Assembly (NCBI RefSeq): GCF_033239625.1
Contig: NZ_BTCK01000001.1
Coordinates: forward strand, 186,001-250,000
DNA length: 64,000 nt
From: Paenibacillus_T sp033239625
GTDB lineage: Bacteria; Bacillota; Bacilli; Paenibacillales; Paenibacillaceae
Reading direction: 5' to 3'
A program made the translations under genes and the position numbers. Shown piece after piece: positions 41,560 to 50,896 of the stretch; the stretch's first letter is position 1; each line of letters opens with the position of its first letter. The notes under the pieces are model-generated. The model was given only the letters and a program-made list of their open reading frames with translations. It made no database searches and was not told where the DNA came from.

Positions 41560-43014
41560 ATGACGAGTTCCTATACCCAAACACGTCAGGAACCGGACCC
41601 GCTGCTCGTGCAGCTTGCCGATTATGCCATCGATGCGGGAGACAGCCGCATGAGCAGCGAGGCGTTCGAGACCGCTCGGTACTGTCTGATGGATACGCTC
41701 GGCTGCGGATTGTTAGCGCTGAATTATCCCGCCTGCACGAAGCTGCTCGGTCCGGTCGTCCCCGGCACGGTCGTCCCGAACGGAGCGCGCGTCCCCGGCA
41801 CTTCCTATGTGCTAGATCCTGTGACGGCTGCATTCAACATTGGCTGCACGATCCGCTGGCTGGATTACAATGATACGTGGCTGGCCGCGGAATGGGGGCA
41901 TCCGTCCGACAATCTCGGTGGCATTCTGGCCGCTGCCGATTATATAAGCCGAGTTCGCGAAGCGAACGGCGAGCAGCCGTACACGATGCGTGATGTACTC
42001 ACGGCGATGATTCAAGCGCATGAAATTCAAGGCATATTAGCGCTGGACAACAGCTTCAATCGGGTCGGGCTGGATCATGTTCTATTGGTCAAAATCGCTT
42101 CAACCGCCGTTGTAACCCGGCTGCTCGGCGGTAAGCGGGAACAGATCATCACAGCGCTCTCGAATGCATGGATTGACGGGCAATCCTTGCGTACCTACCG
42201 CCACGCGCCGAATACCGGCTCGCGCAAGTCATGGGCGGCCGGCGATGCGACGAGCCGCGCCGTTCGACTTGCGATGATGACGCTGCAAGGCGAGATGGGC
42301 TACCCATCTGCGCTAAGCGCACCTCTGTGGGGATTTCAAGATGTCCTGTTCAAGGGTCGCTCCTTATCGCTCGGTCGTGAGCTTGGCAGCTATGTGATGG
42401 AGCATGTGTTGTTCAAAATCTGCTACCCAGCCGAATTTCACGCGCAGACGGCGGTGGAAGCGGCAATCGTGCTGCATCCACTGGTGAAGGATCGGATACA
42501 CGAGATTGACCATATCGAATTGACGACGCATGAGTCTGCCATTCGAATTATTGATAAGAAGGGACCGCTTCATAACCCAGCCGACCGCGATCATTGCCTG
42601 CAATATATGGTTGCAATCGGGCTGCTGCATGGGGACCTGACGGCAGATCACTATGAGGATGATGCTTCGCGCGATCCTCGGATCGATTATCTCCGCGAGC
42701 GGATGTCGGTAACGGAAGAACACCGCTATTCCGCTGACTATCTGGACGCAGAGAAGCGGTCGATTGCGAATGCGGTGCAGGTGTGGTTCACGGACGGCAC
42801 CGCGACGGAGCGGATCGAGGTTGAATATCCGCCCGGCCATCGGCGCAGACGCGCGGAAGGAACGCCGCTGCTGAAGCGGAAGTTCGAAGCGAATGTGCGC
42901 AGCCGGCTGACGGATGAACAGGCGAAGCCGATCATGCAGTTGTTCGAGGAGCCCGAGGCACTCGAGGGGATGCCGGTTCCGCAGTTCGTCGACCTATGGG
43001 TCAGCACCACCTAA
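41560..43014 (+). CDS. mmgE: 2-methylcitrate dehydratase
   Basis: A 484-residue MmgE/PrpD family protein that dehydrates 2-methylcitrate. TIRWLDYNDTWLAAEWGHPSDNLGGILAAADY and NAWIDGQSLRTYRHAPNTGSRKSWAAGDA are family signatures, and FHAQTAVEAAI lies in the C-terminal domain. CGGAGGTGACG precedes the ATG. It ends the operon; a terminator follows. In Bacillus this pathway works in the mother cell during sporulation. Confidence 0.93.
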   Translation: MTSSYTQTRQEPDPLLVQLADYAIDAGDSRMSSEAFETARYCLMDTLGCGLLALNYPACTKLLGPVVPGTVVPNGARVPGTSYVLDPVTAAFNIGCTIRWLDYNDTWLAAEWGHPSDNLGGILAAADYISRVREANGEQPYTMRDVLTAMIQAHEIQGILALDNSFNRVGLDHVLLVKIASTAVVTRLLGGKREQIITALSNAWIDGQSLRTYRHAPNTGSRKSWAAGDATSRAVRLAMMTLQGEMGYPSALSAPLWGFQDVLFKGRSLSLGRELGSYVMEHVLFKICYPAEFHAQTAVEAAIVLHPLVKDRIHEIDHIELTTHESAIRIIDKKGPLHNPADRDHCLQYMVAIGLLHGDLTADHYEDDASRDPRIDYLRERMSVTEEHRYSADYLDAEKRSIANAVQVWFTDGTATERIEVEYPPGHRRRRAEGTPLLKRKFEANVRSRLTDEQAKPIMQLFEEPEALEGMPVPQFVDLWVSTT

Positions 43015-43029
43015 ACACTCGAGCGAGAG

Positions 43030-43055
43030 AGGCCGCGCATGCGGCCTTATTTTTC
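43030..43055 (+). terminator. Rho-independent terminator after the mmg-type operon
   Basis: GGCCGC and GCGGCC pair around GCAT (the whole element is palindromic), followed by TTATTTTT. Confidence 0.85.
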
Positions 43056-43147
43056 ATAGGAAGGGTGGCACGATTGCCTCAGACAAGCTATCATTATGAG
43101 ATACAAATGACTAGATTACGAGACAGACAATAGGGGTGGATGAACGA

Positions 43148-43705
43148 ATGGCGATCAATTATTGTGTGGAATGCGGCCATCCGATGGAAACGCGAGTTAT
43201 GGATGGCGTGGAGCGTCTGGCCTGTTCGTCGGAAGCTTGCAACTACGTCCATTGGGGCAGCTATAGCATCGGCGTTGGCGCTCTCGTGATGAGGGATGAC
43301 CGTGTGCTGCTCGTTCGCAGAGCCCAGGAACCGGGCAAAGGCAACTGGACGAACCCAGGCGGATATATCGAACAGCTGGAGCCGATCGAAGAAACGGTCG
43401 TTCGCGAGGTGCTGGAAGAGACAGGCGTAGAGGCGCGCGTGGTGAGCATCGTGGCACTTCGGGATCTGCCTCGTGCGGCGGTACATAACGTATACATTGC
43501 GTACGAGATGGAATATATCGACGGCGAGCCGGTGCCTGACGGGGTCGAGGTGGATGCGGCAGGGTTCTTCACTTTCGAAGAGCTGAAGTCGATGCAGGTT
43601 GCCGGTTTTACGCAGTGGCTGCTTGATGTTGCGGTTCACAACCCGGAAGGCGCAGGGCTTCGCAAGGACGTGACACCGGCGGCGAACGGGTATTTCCGAA
43701 CGTAA
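43148..43705 (+). CDS. Nudix hydrolase with N-terminal zinc ribbon
   Basis: A 185-residue hydrolase. An N-terminal CVECGHPM ... CSSEACNY zinc ribbon (residues 5-30) is followed by the Nudix domain; the box GGYIEQLEPIEETVVREVLEETGV matches GX5EX7REUXEEXGU apart from one spacing residue. It resembles NudC-like or ADP-ribose/NADH pyrophosphatase groups with unknown substrate. ATG at 43148 is preferred with AGGGGTGG upstream; GTG at 43136 overlaps that site. Confidence 0.85.
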   Translation: MAINYCVECGHPMETRVMDGVERLACSSEACNYVHWGSYSIGVGALVMRDDRVLLVRRAQEPGKGNWTNPGGYIEQLEPIEETVVREVLEETGVEARVVSIVALRDLPRAAVHNVYIAYEMEYIDGEPVPDGVEVDAAGFFTFEELKSMQVAGFTQWLLDVAVHNPEGAGLRKDVTPAANGYFRT

Positions 43706-43759
43706 AAGTTAGAAGTTAGTAGACGTGAATAGGGACGATTCATCGTGGAGGTGGAAGTC

Positions 43760-44266
43760 GTGTCGGTTTCGGTTGAATTGAAGCGAGTTACGGTTGACGA
43801 GTTGAACCTGCTTCGGAATCTCTTTGAGCTTACAGCCTATGATCTGTCGGAGCTGAGCGGAGCGAATATTCTCGATAATGGTCAATTCATAGCCAATCTG
43901 GATGTTCGGATTTGGTATGAAGACCCCCACTATGACTTATTGCTGATACGAGTCGATGAGGCGATAGCGGGATTCGTGGTTATTAAAAATCTAGTCGAGG
44001 AGCAAGCCTATTATTTGAACCACTTCTTCGTCCTGCGCAAATTCAGAAGGAAGCGCGTCGGCAAGCGAGCGGCTATTATGGCATTTGACCGGTATATCGG
44101 GAAGTGGCAGGTCAGTCAGTTCGATTGGAATGAGCCTGCGCAGCAGTTCTGGCGGCGTGTCATACAGGATTATGTCAGCGATCCGATGGTTGAAGCGAGA
44201 AGGGCTGATGATAAAGGGCCTTTGCAGCATTTTACCAATTATGATCGTAAGAGTGTTGATGCCTAA
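43760..44266 (+). CDS. GNAT family N-acetyltransferase
   Basis: A 168-residue acetyltransferase of the type ELNLLRNLFELTAYDLSE ... YLNHFFVLRKFRRKRVGKRAAIMAFD, where the last part is the CoA motif; the usual glycine-rich loop is reduced to RKRVGK. FDWNEPAQQFWRRVI replaces the common AxxFY motif. The substrate is unknown. GTG at 43760 has GGAGGTGG 6 bases before it. Confidence 0.8.
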   Translation: MSVSVELKRVTVDELNLLRNLFELTAYDLSELSGANILDNGQFIANLDVRIWYEDPHYDLLLIRVDEAIAGFVVIKNLVEEQAYYLNHFFVLRKFRRKRVGKRAAIMAFDRYIGKWQVSQFDWNEPAQQFWRRVIQDYVSDPMVEARRADDKGPLQHFTNYDRKSVDA

Positions 44267-44281
44267 GAATGGGGCTGTTAG

Positions 44282-44758
44282 ATGATGAATAGAGAACAAT
44301 TAGTCGAGCAGTTTGCGCAGCTTATCTCGTTCGTTGAAGGATTGCGGGAGCTGGATGAGGAAACTTGGACGGCGCCGATCGAACCAGGCAAATGGACAAC
44401 CCGTGATGTAGTGGCGCATATTATGCTGTGGGACCAATATTTTCTGGAAGAAGCCATTGGGAAGATTGCAGCTCATCAACCGCTCACGGTGAAGCACTTG
44501 AATTTCGATGAATTCAATAACAACGCGGTGGTGTATGCGAAGACGAAGGAGAAACCCGAGATTATCGATCTGACGATTCGGTATCGTGCTGCTATCCTCG
44601 AGCATCTTCGTCAATTAACGGATGACGAATGGACAGAGGTACATCAAGATGGCGAAGGACATCCGTTCGCAGTCGATCATTATGTACCGGACTTCATTGC
44701 GCATGATGAGCATCACATCAAGCAGCTTCAAGCGTTCTTAGGTATCTATCTGCGATAA
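44282..44758 (+). CDS. DinB/ClbS-like four-helix protein
   Basis: A 158-residue four-helix bundle. EPGKWTTRDVVAHIMLWDQYF provides the first metal His and IAHDEHHIKQLQAFL the C-terminal His pair, the standard DinB-superfamily triad. Members include thiol transferases and the colibactin-resistance hydrolase ClbS; the exact role is unknown. It starts 15 bases after the GNAT gene and is probably co-transcribed. Confidence 0.82.
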   Translation: MMNREQLVEQFAQLISFVEGLRELDEETWTAPIEPGKWTTRDVVAHIMLWDQYFLEEAIGKIAAHQPLTVKHLNFDEFNNNAVVYAKTKEKPEIIDLTIRYRAAILEHLRQLTDDEWTEVHQDGEGHPFAVDHYVPDFIAHDEHHIKQLQAFLGIYLR

Positions 44759-44764
44759 AAAAGT

Positions 44765-44794
44765 GGACAGCCGCACACACGGCTGTCCTTTCTC
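44765..44794 (+). terminator. Rho-independent terminator (bidirectional)
   Basis: GGACAGCCG and CGGCTGTCC are an exact 9-bp stem with loop CACACA; T-rich on the right and A-rich on the left, so it serves both converging genes. Confidence 0.85.
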
Positions 44795-44829
44795 TATATT
44801 CCATATGGCATTACCGAAGCGCATTCGCG

Positions 44830-45363
44830 TTACAGACCATCAACGGCGGACTGGATCATGTGGTCGTATTGTTCGTTCTCGCCTTTACTATTGAAGTGAA
44901 TCACGAGTATATTTTTGCTCACGAATACGCTCGGCGCAGCTGCAAATTTGGCACGTGCGAGTATATCGTTCAGAGCATTCTGTCCTTCGATCCGAGCGTT
45001 GTCGGAGCCGAATACATAAACGTATACATTCACGGCATAGGACAGCGATGAGCTGACTTCGTCGGTGACATCTCCCATTGCGTATGTATCAATGGCATAC
45101 GTCACAGCATCAACACCGTTCAGCGTTGCAAATATCGAAGTGCCGCCTTTGGGGTGAATCTGCAGAAGCTTCAGTCCTTGGTTTTCCATCGCCGTTGTGA
45201 CATCCTCTAGCGTTCGAAGGCTTTCGGCCTTCTCTCCTTCTGTGACTGCAGTTGCTGTTACACCATCTAACGTCATTTTCGAGCTGACCTCGTCTCCGCC
45301 GCCGGAACACCCCGAAATAATCGCAACCATAACCAAGATACAGACCGTCATTCTAAGCTTCAT
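44830..45363 (-). CDS. Lipoprotein, unknown family
   Basis: A 177-residue lipoprotein on the minus strand. The signal MTVCILVMVAIISGC ends in a lipobox (ISGC, Cys19). The mature domain (TLEDVTTAMENQGLKLLQIHP, ALNDILARAKFAA, NILVIHFNS) looks like a small alpha/beta sensor or inhibitor domain; I do not recognise it. AAGGGGAATG lies 8 bases before the ATG at 45363. Confidence 0.78.
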   Translation of the reverse strand: MKLRMTVCILVMVAIISGCSGGGDEVSSKMTLDGVTATAVTEGEKAESLRTLEDVTTAMENQGLKLLQIHPKGGTSIFATLNGVDAVTYAIDTYAMGDVTDEVSSSLSYAVNVYVYVFGSDNARIEGQNALNDILARAKFAAAPSVFVSKNILVIHFNSKGENEQYDHMIQSAVDGL

Positions 45364-45417
45364 TCCACATTCCCCTTCATTCACAGATACCTTGTAGACG
45401 TGAAATTTCGAGAAATG

Positions 45418-45627
45418 TTACATCCTCACAATAACCGAACCGCTGCCGCTCGATACGACTCGGCTTTGCTGCTGTTCGATCGAGCGAAGCAGCTCGTTAT
45501 TTTGCTCCATCAATCGGATCAGTTGATCCATGCGGCTGGCTAACTGCTGGAGCAGCAAAGTGTCGGCCGTTGCGTGATGGGCGAAGGCTTCCGGCGCGGG
45601 AGGAAATCCGTTCCACTGTTTGTTCAC
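45418..45627 (-). CDS. Small coiled-coil protein
   Basis: A 69-residue protein: Ala/Pro-rich start (NGFPPAPEAFAHH), then a Gln/Leu helix (LLLQQLASRMDQLIRLMEQNNELLRSIEQQQ) likely to form a coiled coil, and a Ser/Gly tail. The second GTG (45627) is chosen because AGGAGG lies 8 bases upstream; the first GTG (45636) touches that site. Function unknown. Confidence 0.65.
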   Translation of the reverse strand: MNKQWNGFPPAPEAFAHHATADTLLLQQLASRMDQLIRLMEQNNELLRSIEQQQSRVVSSGSGSVIVRM

Positions 45628-45884
45628 TGCGCTCACCTCCTGTCCGTTATCCCTCGAATAGGGTTTGTACGGTTATACGCTGTTAGGATGTTCTCTGCTG
45701 TGATATTAACTGCTATATCGTACGCGCTGACTGGGCTATACGTTCATCGTGGCCTCACGATTTGTTCGAATTAATACGCGTTAGAATATACGAATTGCGG
45801 GGGACAAACATTGAGCCAACATCTATCTATGAATCATAGAATAGAGAAGGAGCATAGCATCCATAGCGAGAGAGGTGTGACGCA

Positions 45885-46823
45885 TTGAGGGCCATCGTAA
45901 CAGGCGGCGCTGGATTCATCGGTTCGCATCTAGCGGCTGCCTTATTGTCTAGCGGTGCACATGTGCAAATCATTGATAACCTTAGTACAGGGCGTCTGAG
46001 CAATGTTCCCGAGGGAGCGGTGCTGCATCAGTTGGATATTGCGTCGGATCAGGCCTATGACCTTATTGTGCGTGAACGTCCGGACGTCGTCTTCCATCTG
46101 GCGGGGCAGGCGAATGTGCTGAAGTCGATGACCGATCCGGTTACGGATGTAAGAGTCAATGTGCTTGGAACGCTCAAGCTGCTGATGGCTTGTAAGCGGG
46201 CTTCGGTATTGAAGTTTATTTTCGCATCGACGGCCGCAGTATATGGTTCAACTGTTCGAGATCGATTATCAGAGAGCGACCCCATTCAGCCTGTATCGTT
46301 CTATGCATTGTCCAAATGTTTCTCCGAACAGTATATTCGGCTCTTTGCGGAGCTGCACCATTTGCCCTACACGATTCTAAGATTCTCCAATGTATATGGA
46401 CCGCGTCAGCAACCGCAGGGGGAAGGGAATGTCATTCCGCTGTTCATGAATCAACTGCGCAAAGGCCAGCCGATTACGATTCATGGAGATGGCAATCAGA
46501 CGCGCGACTTCGTCTACGTTGGCGATGTTGTGAAAGCGCTGCTGTCTGCGACGCTGCTCGGGCGCAACGGGACGTACCACGTGAGTACAGGGGAGAGCAT
46601 ATCGGTTAACGAGCTTGCCAACCGGCTAATTGCAATTCACGGAACGTCGCATCCGATCGTGCACACCGCTTCACCGCGCGCGGGGGATACGGTACACAGC
46701 TGTCTCGACAATTTGAAAGCGTCAGAGGAACTATTCTGGCAGCCAACCGTGCAATTCGACGATGGATTACGAGAGGCCTATTCGGATTTTATGCTGCAAG
46801 GAAGCGGTTTCCGATTAACGTAA
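45885..46823 (+). CDS. NAD-dependent epimerase/dehydratase (UDP-glucose 4-epimerase-like)
   Basis: A 312-residue extended short-chain dehydrogenase that modifies nucleotide sugars. The Rossmann motif VTGGAGFIGSHLAAALL is at residues 5-21; the catalytic Ser/Thr is in ASTAAVYGS and the Tyr/Lys pair in FYALSKCFSE; RFSNVYGPRQ and GDGNQTRDFVYVGDV bind the sugar nucleotide. The sugar specificity cannot be read. A TTG start follows GAGAGGTG. It stands alone, away from other glycan genes. Confidence 0.88.
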   Translation: MRAIVTGGAGFIGSHLAAALLSSGAHVQIIDNLSTGRLSNVPEGAVLHQLDIASDQAYDLIVRERPDVVFHLAGQANVLKSMTDPVTDVRVNVLGTLKLLMACKRASVLKFIFASTAAVYGSTVRDRLSESDPIQPVSFYALSKCFSEQYIRLFAELHHLPYTILRFSNVYGPRQQPQGEGNVIPLFMNQLRKGQPITIHGDGNQTRDFVYVGDVVKALLSATLLGRNGTYHVSTGESISVNELANRLIAIHGTSHPIVHTASPRAGDTVHSCLDNLKASEELFWQPTVQFDDGLREAYSDFMLQGSGFRLT

Positions 46824-46927
46824 AATTGTTCCAAATCAACACTTCCTTTTTTCGGGGGTCTTCTGGTAGAATGTGAGAACAAACATTCGATAGAATGGAT
46901 TTGAACCTAAGGGAGTGAAGGACATTC

Positions 46928-47854
46928 ATGAGCGAGGCACTACAGCTGAGGTACCGTACGGCGATGGAGATGTTCGTCGAGCGGGTCCGACAGGACAGCC
47001 ATATCCTAGCCATCTTCATAGGAGGAAGCCTCTCCTATGATGAGGTATGGGAGAAGTCTGACATCGATGTCTATCTTGTCAGTGACGATGAGAAGCGGGC
47101 GTACGCACCGTTCCATCTCGTCGAGGATGGCATTGTGTTCAGTGTGAATCTAGTATCTCGAACCGAGTTTCGGAAGACGCTCGAGAGAGTCGTTCAAGGA
47201 AGCTTCCTTCATTCCTTTCTGTTCAAAAGCAGGCTTGTCTATTGCAAGGACGAAGCGGTGCGAGATATATACGAGCGCATGAGCAAGGTCGGTGATCGCG
47301 ACCGCGAGATCCATTTACTGTTGATCGCCTCTATGGCGATCGTCTACTTGGAGAAAGCAGAGAAATGGGTGGCGGTCAAGCATGATCCGACCTATTCATT
47401 CGTATTCATGTTGAAGATCGTAGAGCAGCTAGCGCAGCTTGAAGTGGTGCTGAACCATGACATTCCGACCCGTGAAGTCATTCATCAAGCGCTTCGTTAT
47501 AATCCTGAATTCTTCAACTGGATGTATACGGAGCTGATTAACGGACCGAAGAATGAAGAAGTCATGATGGAAGCTGTCCGGCGCGCGGACGGTTATTTGC
47601 TGCTGCACAAGGACAAGCTGTTCCACTTAGTGTTCCAATATTTGAAGGAGGAACAAGATGTCCGTCCGTTCTCCGAGCTGATGCAACATATGAAGCTGAA
47701 GCATCGAATGGAGGACGGAATGATCGTACATGTCACGGAATGGATGGCAGAGAAGGGGCTGATCGACAAAGCGTCTTCCCCTGTGAAGCTGACGCCTAAG
47801 AGCCGAGTTGAATTGGACGAGCTTGCCTATTTCATGTTGGATGAAGGGATGTAG
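46928..47854 (+). CDS. Nucleotidyltransferase-domain protein
   Basis: A 308-residue protein. IFIGGSLSYDEVWEKSDIDVYLVS is the pol-beta nucleotidyltransferase motif (GS then DxD, about residues 29-52); the helical remainder and a C-terminal winged-helix-like part (EWMAEKGLIDKASSPVKLTPKSR) follow. GGGAGTGAAGG precedes the ATG. It ends 9 bases before the UvrA-type gene and is likely co-transcribed. The target is unknown. Confidence 0.8.
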   Translation: MSEALQLRYRTAMEMFVERVRQDSHILAIFIGGSLSYDEVWEKSDIDVYLVSDDEKRAYAPFHLVEDGIVFSVNLVSRTEFRKTLERVVQGSFLHSFLFKSRLVYCKDEAVRDIYERMSKVGDRDREIHLLLIASMAIVYLEKAEKWVAVKHDPTYSFVFMLKIVEQLAQLEVVLNHDIPTREVIHQALRYNPEFFNWMYTELINGPKNEEVMMEAVRRADGYLLLHKDKLFHLVFQYLKEEQDVRPFSELMQHMKLKHRMEDGMIVHVTEWMAEKGLIDKASSPVKLTPKSRVELDELAYFMLDEGM

Positions 47855-47863
47855 ACGATACGC

Positions 47864-50791
47864 ATGTACAAATCGATCTCAATCAAAGGCGCAAGGCAGA
47901 ACAACCTGAACAACATCTCGGTCGATATCCCACGTGATCAGATTACCGTCATTACAGGCGTCAGCGGCTCTGGAAAATCAACGCTTGCGTTCGATGTAAT
48001 CTATGGCGAAGGGCAGCGCAGATTCTTGGAATCGCTGTCATCGAGCTATGCGAAGCGGTACATTCCGCAGTTGAAGAAGCCTGACATCGATTACATAACC
48101 GGCTTGTCACCAGTCGTCTCCATAGAACAGAAGACGGGGACGCCGAATCCGCGTTCCACCGTTGGTACAATGTCTGACATCTACGACTATGTACGTCTGC
48201 TGTACGCAACGGTTAGTACCCCTCACTGCCCTCACTGCCGTGATGAGATGGCCGTGAAGACGCCTGCCCAGATTGCCGAGCATATCTTGACGAAGCTGGA
48301 AGGGAAGCGGGTGGAGATCTATGCGCCTGTGAAGAAGCTGTATGGCGAGGATTACACGGTGCTGTTCGACGAGATCCGTGAGAAGGGATATCGGATGTAC
48401 CGAATTAACGGTGTCATGCATGATGCGAGTGAGAACATCGAGCTGGATGAACATACGGCGTATGACCTGAAGGTACTGGTCGATAAGTTTCTGGTCAGCC
48501 GCGAAGTGTTCAAATCGCTCGTTCGATCGGTCGAGGAAGGATTGAAGATAGGCGAAGGGTTTCTTCATATCGCATTAGCGGGTGAAGGGGTCGATGAAGC
48601 TGACACGGATGCAAGCGTGATGACGTCGTTCTATCGCGGCTTCGGTTGCATGGAGCATCAATTGGTCGTCGGCGAGCTGCTGCCGCATTACTTCTCCTTC
48701 AATGATGCGGACAGCGCTTGCCGTACATGCCTTGGCCTCGGCGTGTACAAGTACGCAAAGCCGGAGCTCATGATCGATAACCCGGATCGGAGCATTCGTA
48801 AGGGAGCGCTCAATGAACGGATCTATAAGATGAACAATCCGAAAGCATGGCGCAACATGGTCATCTACAGTATGGCGCAGCACTTCGGTGTGGATCTTGA
48901 TGTATCGCTTCGGGAGATGTCCAAGCGTGATTACGACCTGTTGTTCTACGGAACCAAAGGCGAGCGGTTCCCGTTCCTCGGTGCGGAGACGAACGATCAA
49001 GCGCCGTGGATTCAGCAGCATGTCGGCAAGATGTTCACATTCGATGGCATCGTCGGCGAGATCGACCGCTGGTATCGAAATTCGCGGAAGAAGCAGGATG
49101 TGAAGGGCTACGAGGAGAGTATGTTCAAGAAGGTGATGGTCGAGCATACGTGTCCGGAATGCAGCGGAACGCGGCTGAAGTCAGAGCGTCTGCTCATGAA
49201 GATTGGTGGTATGACCGTTCATGAGGCTTGTACAATGCCGATTGATGAGCTTGTGCTCCGTCTTGACAGTCTGGTCGTTCCCGAGCGGCTTAAGTCGGTT
49301 GGTGTTCCGATTCTGCATGAGCTGTCGAGCCGAATCAAGCTTCTTATTGATATCGGAATCGGATACTTAAGCTTAAATCGGCGTTCGGACTCCATCTCTG
49401 GCGGCGAGGCACAGCGGATACGGCTGTCGACGCAGATCGGCTCGGGACTGATGGGTATGTTGTATGTCTTGGACGAGCCTAGTATCGGCTTGCATCCGCG
49501 AGATGGACGTCGTGTCATCGAGACATTGAAGAAGCTGCGGGACACGGGCAATACCGTCATTGTCGTTGAGCATGATGTGGAGACAATTGCCGAAGCCGAT
49601 CATGTCATTGAGATTGGACCGGGACCGGGCATTCATGGCGGCAATATCGTTGCACAAGGGACGATCAAGGATCTACGGAGACACCCAGACTCGTTGACGG
49701 GGCAGTATTTGAGCGGTCGACGGACGATACCGATGCCGGATAAACGTCGGCAGTCGGATGGACGCGTATTGCGCATTGTCGGTGCACGAGAGAATACGCT
49801 GCGCAACATCGATGTCGATATCCCGCTTGGCATGTTCGTCTGTGCAACAGGGGTATCGGGGTCTGGCAAGAGCAGTCTGATCAACCAAGTGCTGTACAAG
49901 AAGCTGGCTCACCTGTTCCAAGACGTCCGTATCATCGCAGGCGAGCACGATGCACTTGAAGGTTATGAGCAGATCAACAACGTCATCAGCATCGACCAAT
50001 CGCCGATTGGCCGTATGCCGACTTCAAACCCTGCCACCTATGTCGGCTTATTCGATCGTATTCGTTCGTTGTATGCATCGCTGCCCGAATCGGTTGAACG
50101 GGGTTATACCGAGACACAGTTCAGCTTCAATGCGAAGGGCGGCCGCTGCGAGGAATGCAAAGGCTTCGGAACGATTACGACTGCTTTGCAGTTCATGCCG
50201 GACGTTGAGACCGTGTGTCCTTCGTGCAAGGGCGCTCGCTATTCATCGGATACGCTCGAGATTAAGTTCAAGGAGAAGACGATCAACGATATCTTGAACA
50301 TGTCGATCGAGGATGCCGAGGCCTTCTTCAAGGATGAGAAGCTGATCGCGCACAAGCTGAACATTCTGAATCAGCTTGGTCTAGGCTACTTGCAGTTGGG
50401 TCAATCGGCGACGATCATGTCTGGCGGGGAAGCGCAGCGGATCAAGCTCGCAGCGGAGCTTGGCAAGATCAAACGAGGTGCGCATAACCTGTACATTCTG
50501 GACGAGCCAACAACCGGGCTGCATCTTGCCGACATCCAGAAGCTGCTAGACTGCTTGAACCGATTAGTTGATGCGGGGCATACGGTGCTCGTGATTGAGC
50601 ACAATCTGGATGTGATCAAGGTTGCCGATCATATCATTGACCTTGGTCCGGAAGCGGGACGAGGCGGCGGGTTGGTCGTCGCTCAAGGAACGCCGGAGCA
50701 GGTAATGGAAGTGCCGGAATCGCATACTGGTATGTGCTTGAAGGCTTATCTTCAGGAGCGGGGCGAGCTGCGAGAGGTGCCTGTGGGTTAG
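47864..50791 (+). CDS. UvrA-family excinuclease ATPase (second-copy type)
   Basis: A 975-residue UvrA-like protein with two ABC ATPase modules. Module 1: ITGVSGSGKSTLAFD (about residue 30), zinc pair CPHCRDEM, signature SISGGEAQRIRLSTQIGSGL, Walker B LYVLDEPSIGLHPRD. Module 2: ATGVSGSGKSSLINQ (about residue 665), zinc finger CEECKGFG..CPSCKGAR, signature MSGGEAQRIKLAAEL, ILDEPTTGLHLAD. The pairing with a nucleotidyltransferase instead of uvrB suggests a paralogue with a dedicated repair or drug-resistance role rather than the housekeeping uvrA. Confidence 0.85.
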   Translation: MYKSISIKGARQNNLNNISVDIPRDQITVITGVSGSGKSTLAFDVIYGEGQRRFLESLSSSYAKRYIPQLKKPDIDYITGLSPVVSIEQKTGTPNPRSTVGTMSDIYDYVRLLYATVSTPHCPHCRDEMAVKTPAQIAEHILTKLEGKRVEIYAPVKKLYGEDYTVLFDEIREKGYRMYRINGVMHDASENIELDEHTAYDLKVLVDKFLVSREVFKSLVRSVEEGLKIGEGFLHIALAGEGVDEADTDASVMTSFYRGFGCMEHQLVVGELLPHYFSFNDADSACRTCLGLGVYKYAKPELMIDNPDRSIRKGALNERIYKMNNPKAWRNMVIYSMAQHFGVDLDVSLREMSKRDYDLLFYGTKGERFPFLGAETNDQAPWIQQHVGKMFTFDGIVGEIDRWYRNSRKKQDVKGYEESMFKKVMVEHTCPECSGTRLKSERLLMKIGGMTVHEACTMPIDELVLRLDSLVVPERLKSVGVPILHELSSRIKLLIDIGIGYLSLNRRSDSISGGEAQRIRLSTQIGSGLMGMLYVLDEPSIGLHPRDGRRVIETLKKLRDTGNTVIVVEHDVETIAEADHVIEIGPGPGIHGGNIVAQGTIKDLRRHPDSLTGQYLSGRRTIPMPDKRRQSDGRVLRIVGARENTLRNIDVDIPLGMFVCATGVSGSGKSSLINQVLYKKLAHLFQDVRIIAGEHDALEGYEQINNVISIDQSPIGRMPTSNPATYVGLFDRIRSLYASLPESVERGYTETQFSFNAKGGRCEECKGFGTITTALQFMPDVETVCPSCKGARYSSDTLEIKFKEKTINDILNMSIEDAEAFFKDEKLIAHKLNILNQLGLGYLQLGQSATIMSGGEAQRIKLAAELGKIKRGAHNLYILDEPTTGLHLADIQKLLDCLNRLVDAGHTVLVIEHNLDVIKVADHIIDLGPEAGRGGGLVVAQGTPEQVMEVPESHTGMCLKAYLQERGELREVPVG

Positions 50792-50807
50792 AAGTTGGAG
50801 GGGGAAG

Positions 50808-50849
50808 GAGAACCAGCTTTGCTGCTGCATTGCTGGTTCTCTTTCTTTT
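50808..50849 (+). terminator. Rho-independent terminator
   Basis: GAGAACCAGC pairs with GCTGGTTCTC across a 14-base loop, then CTTTCTTTT. Confidence 0.85.
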
Positions 50850-50896
50850 ATAACGATGGTTAGAATAACAATAAAATAAGAAGAACAGGTGCGCGA

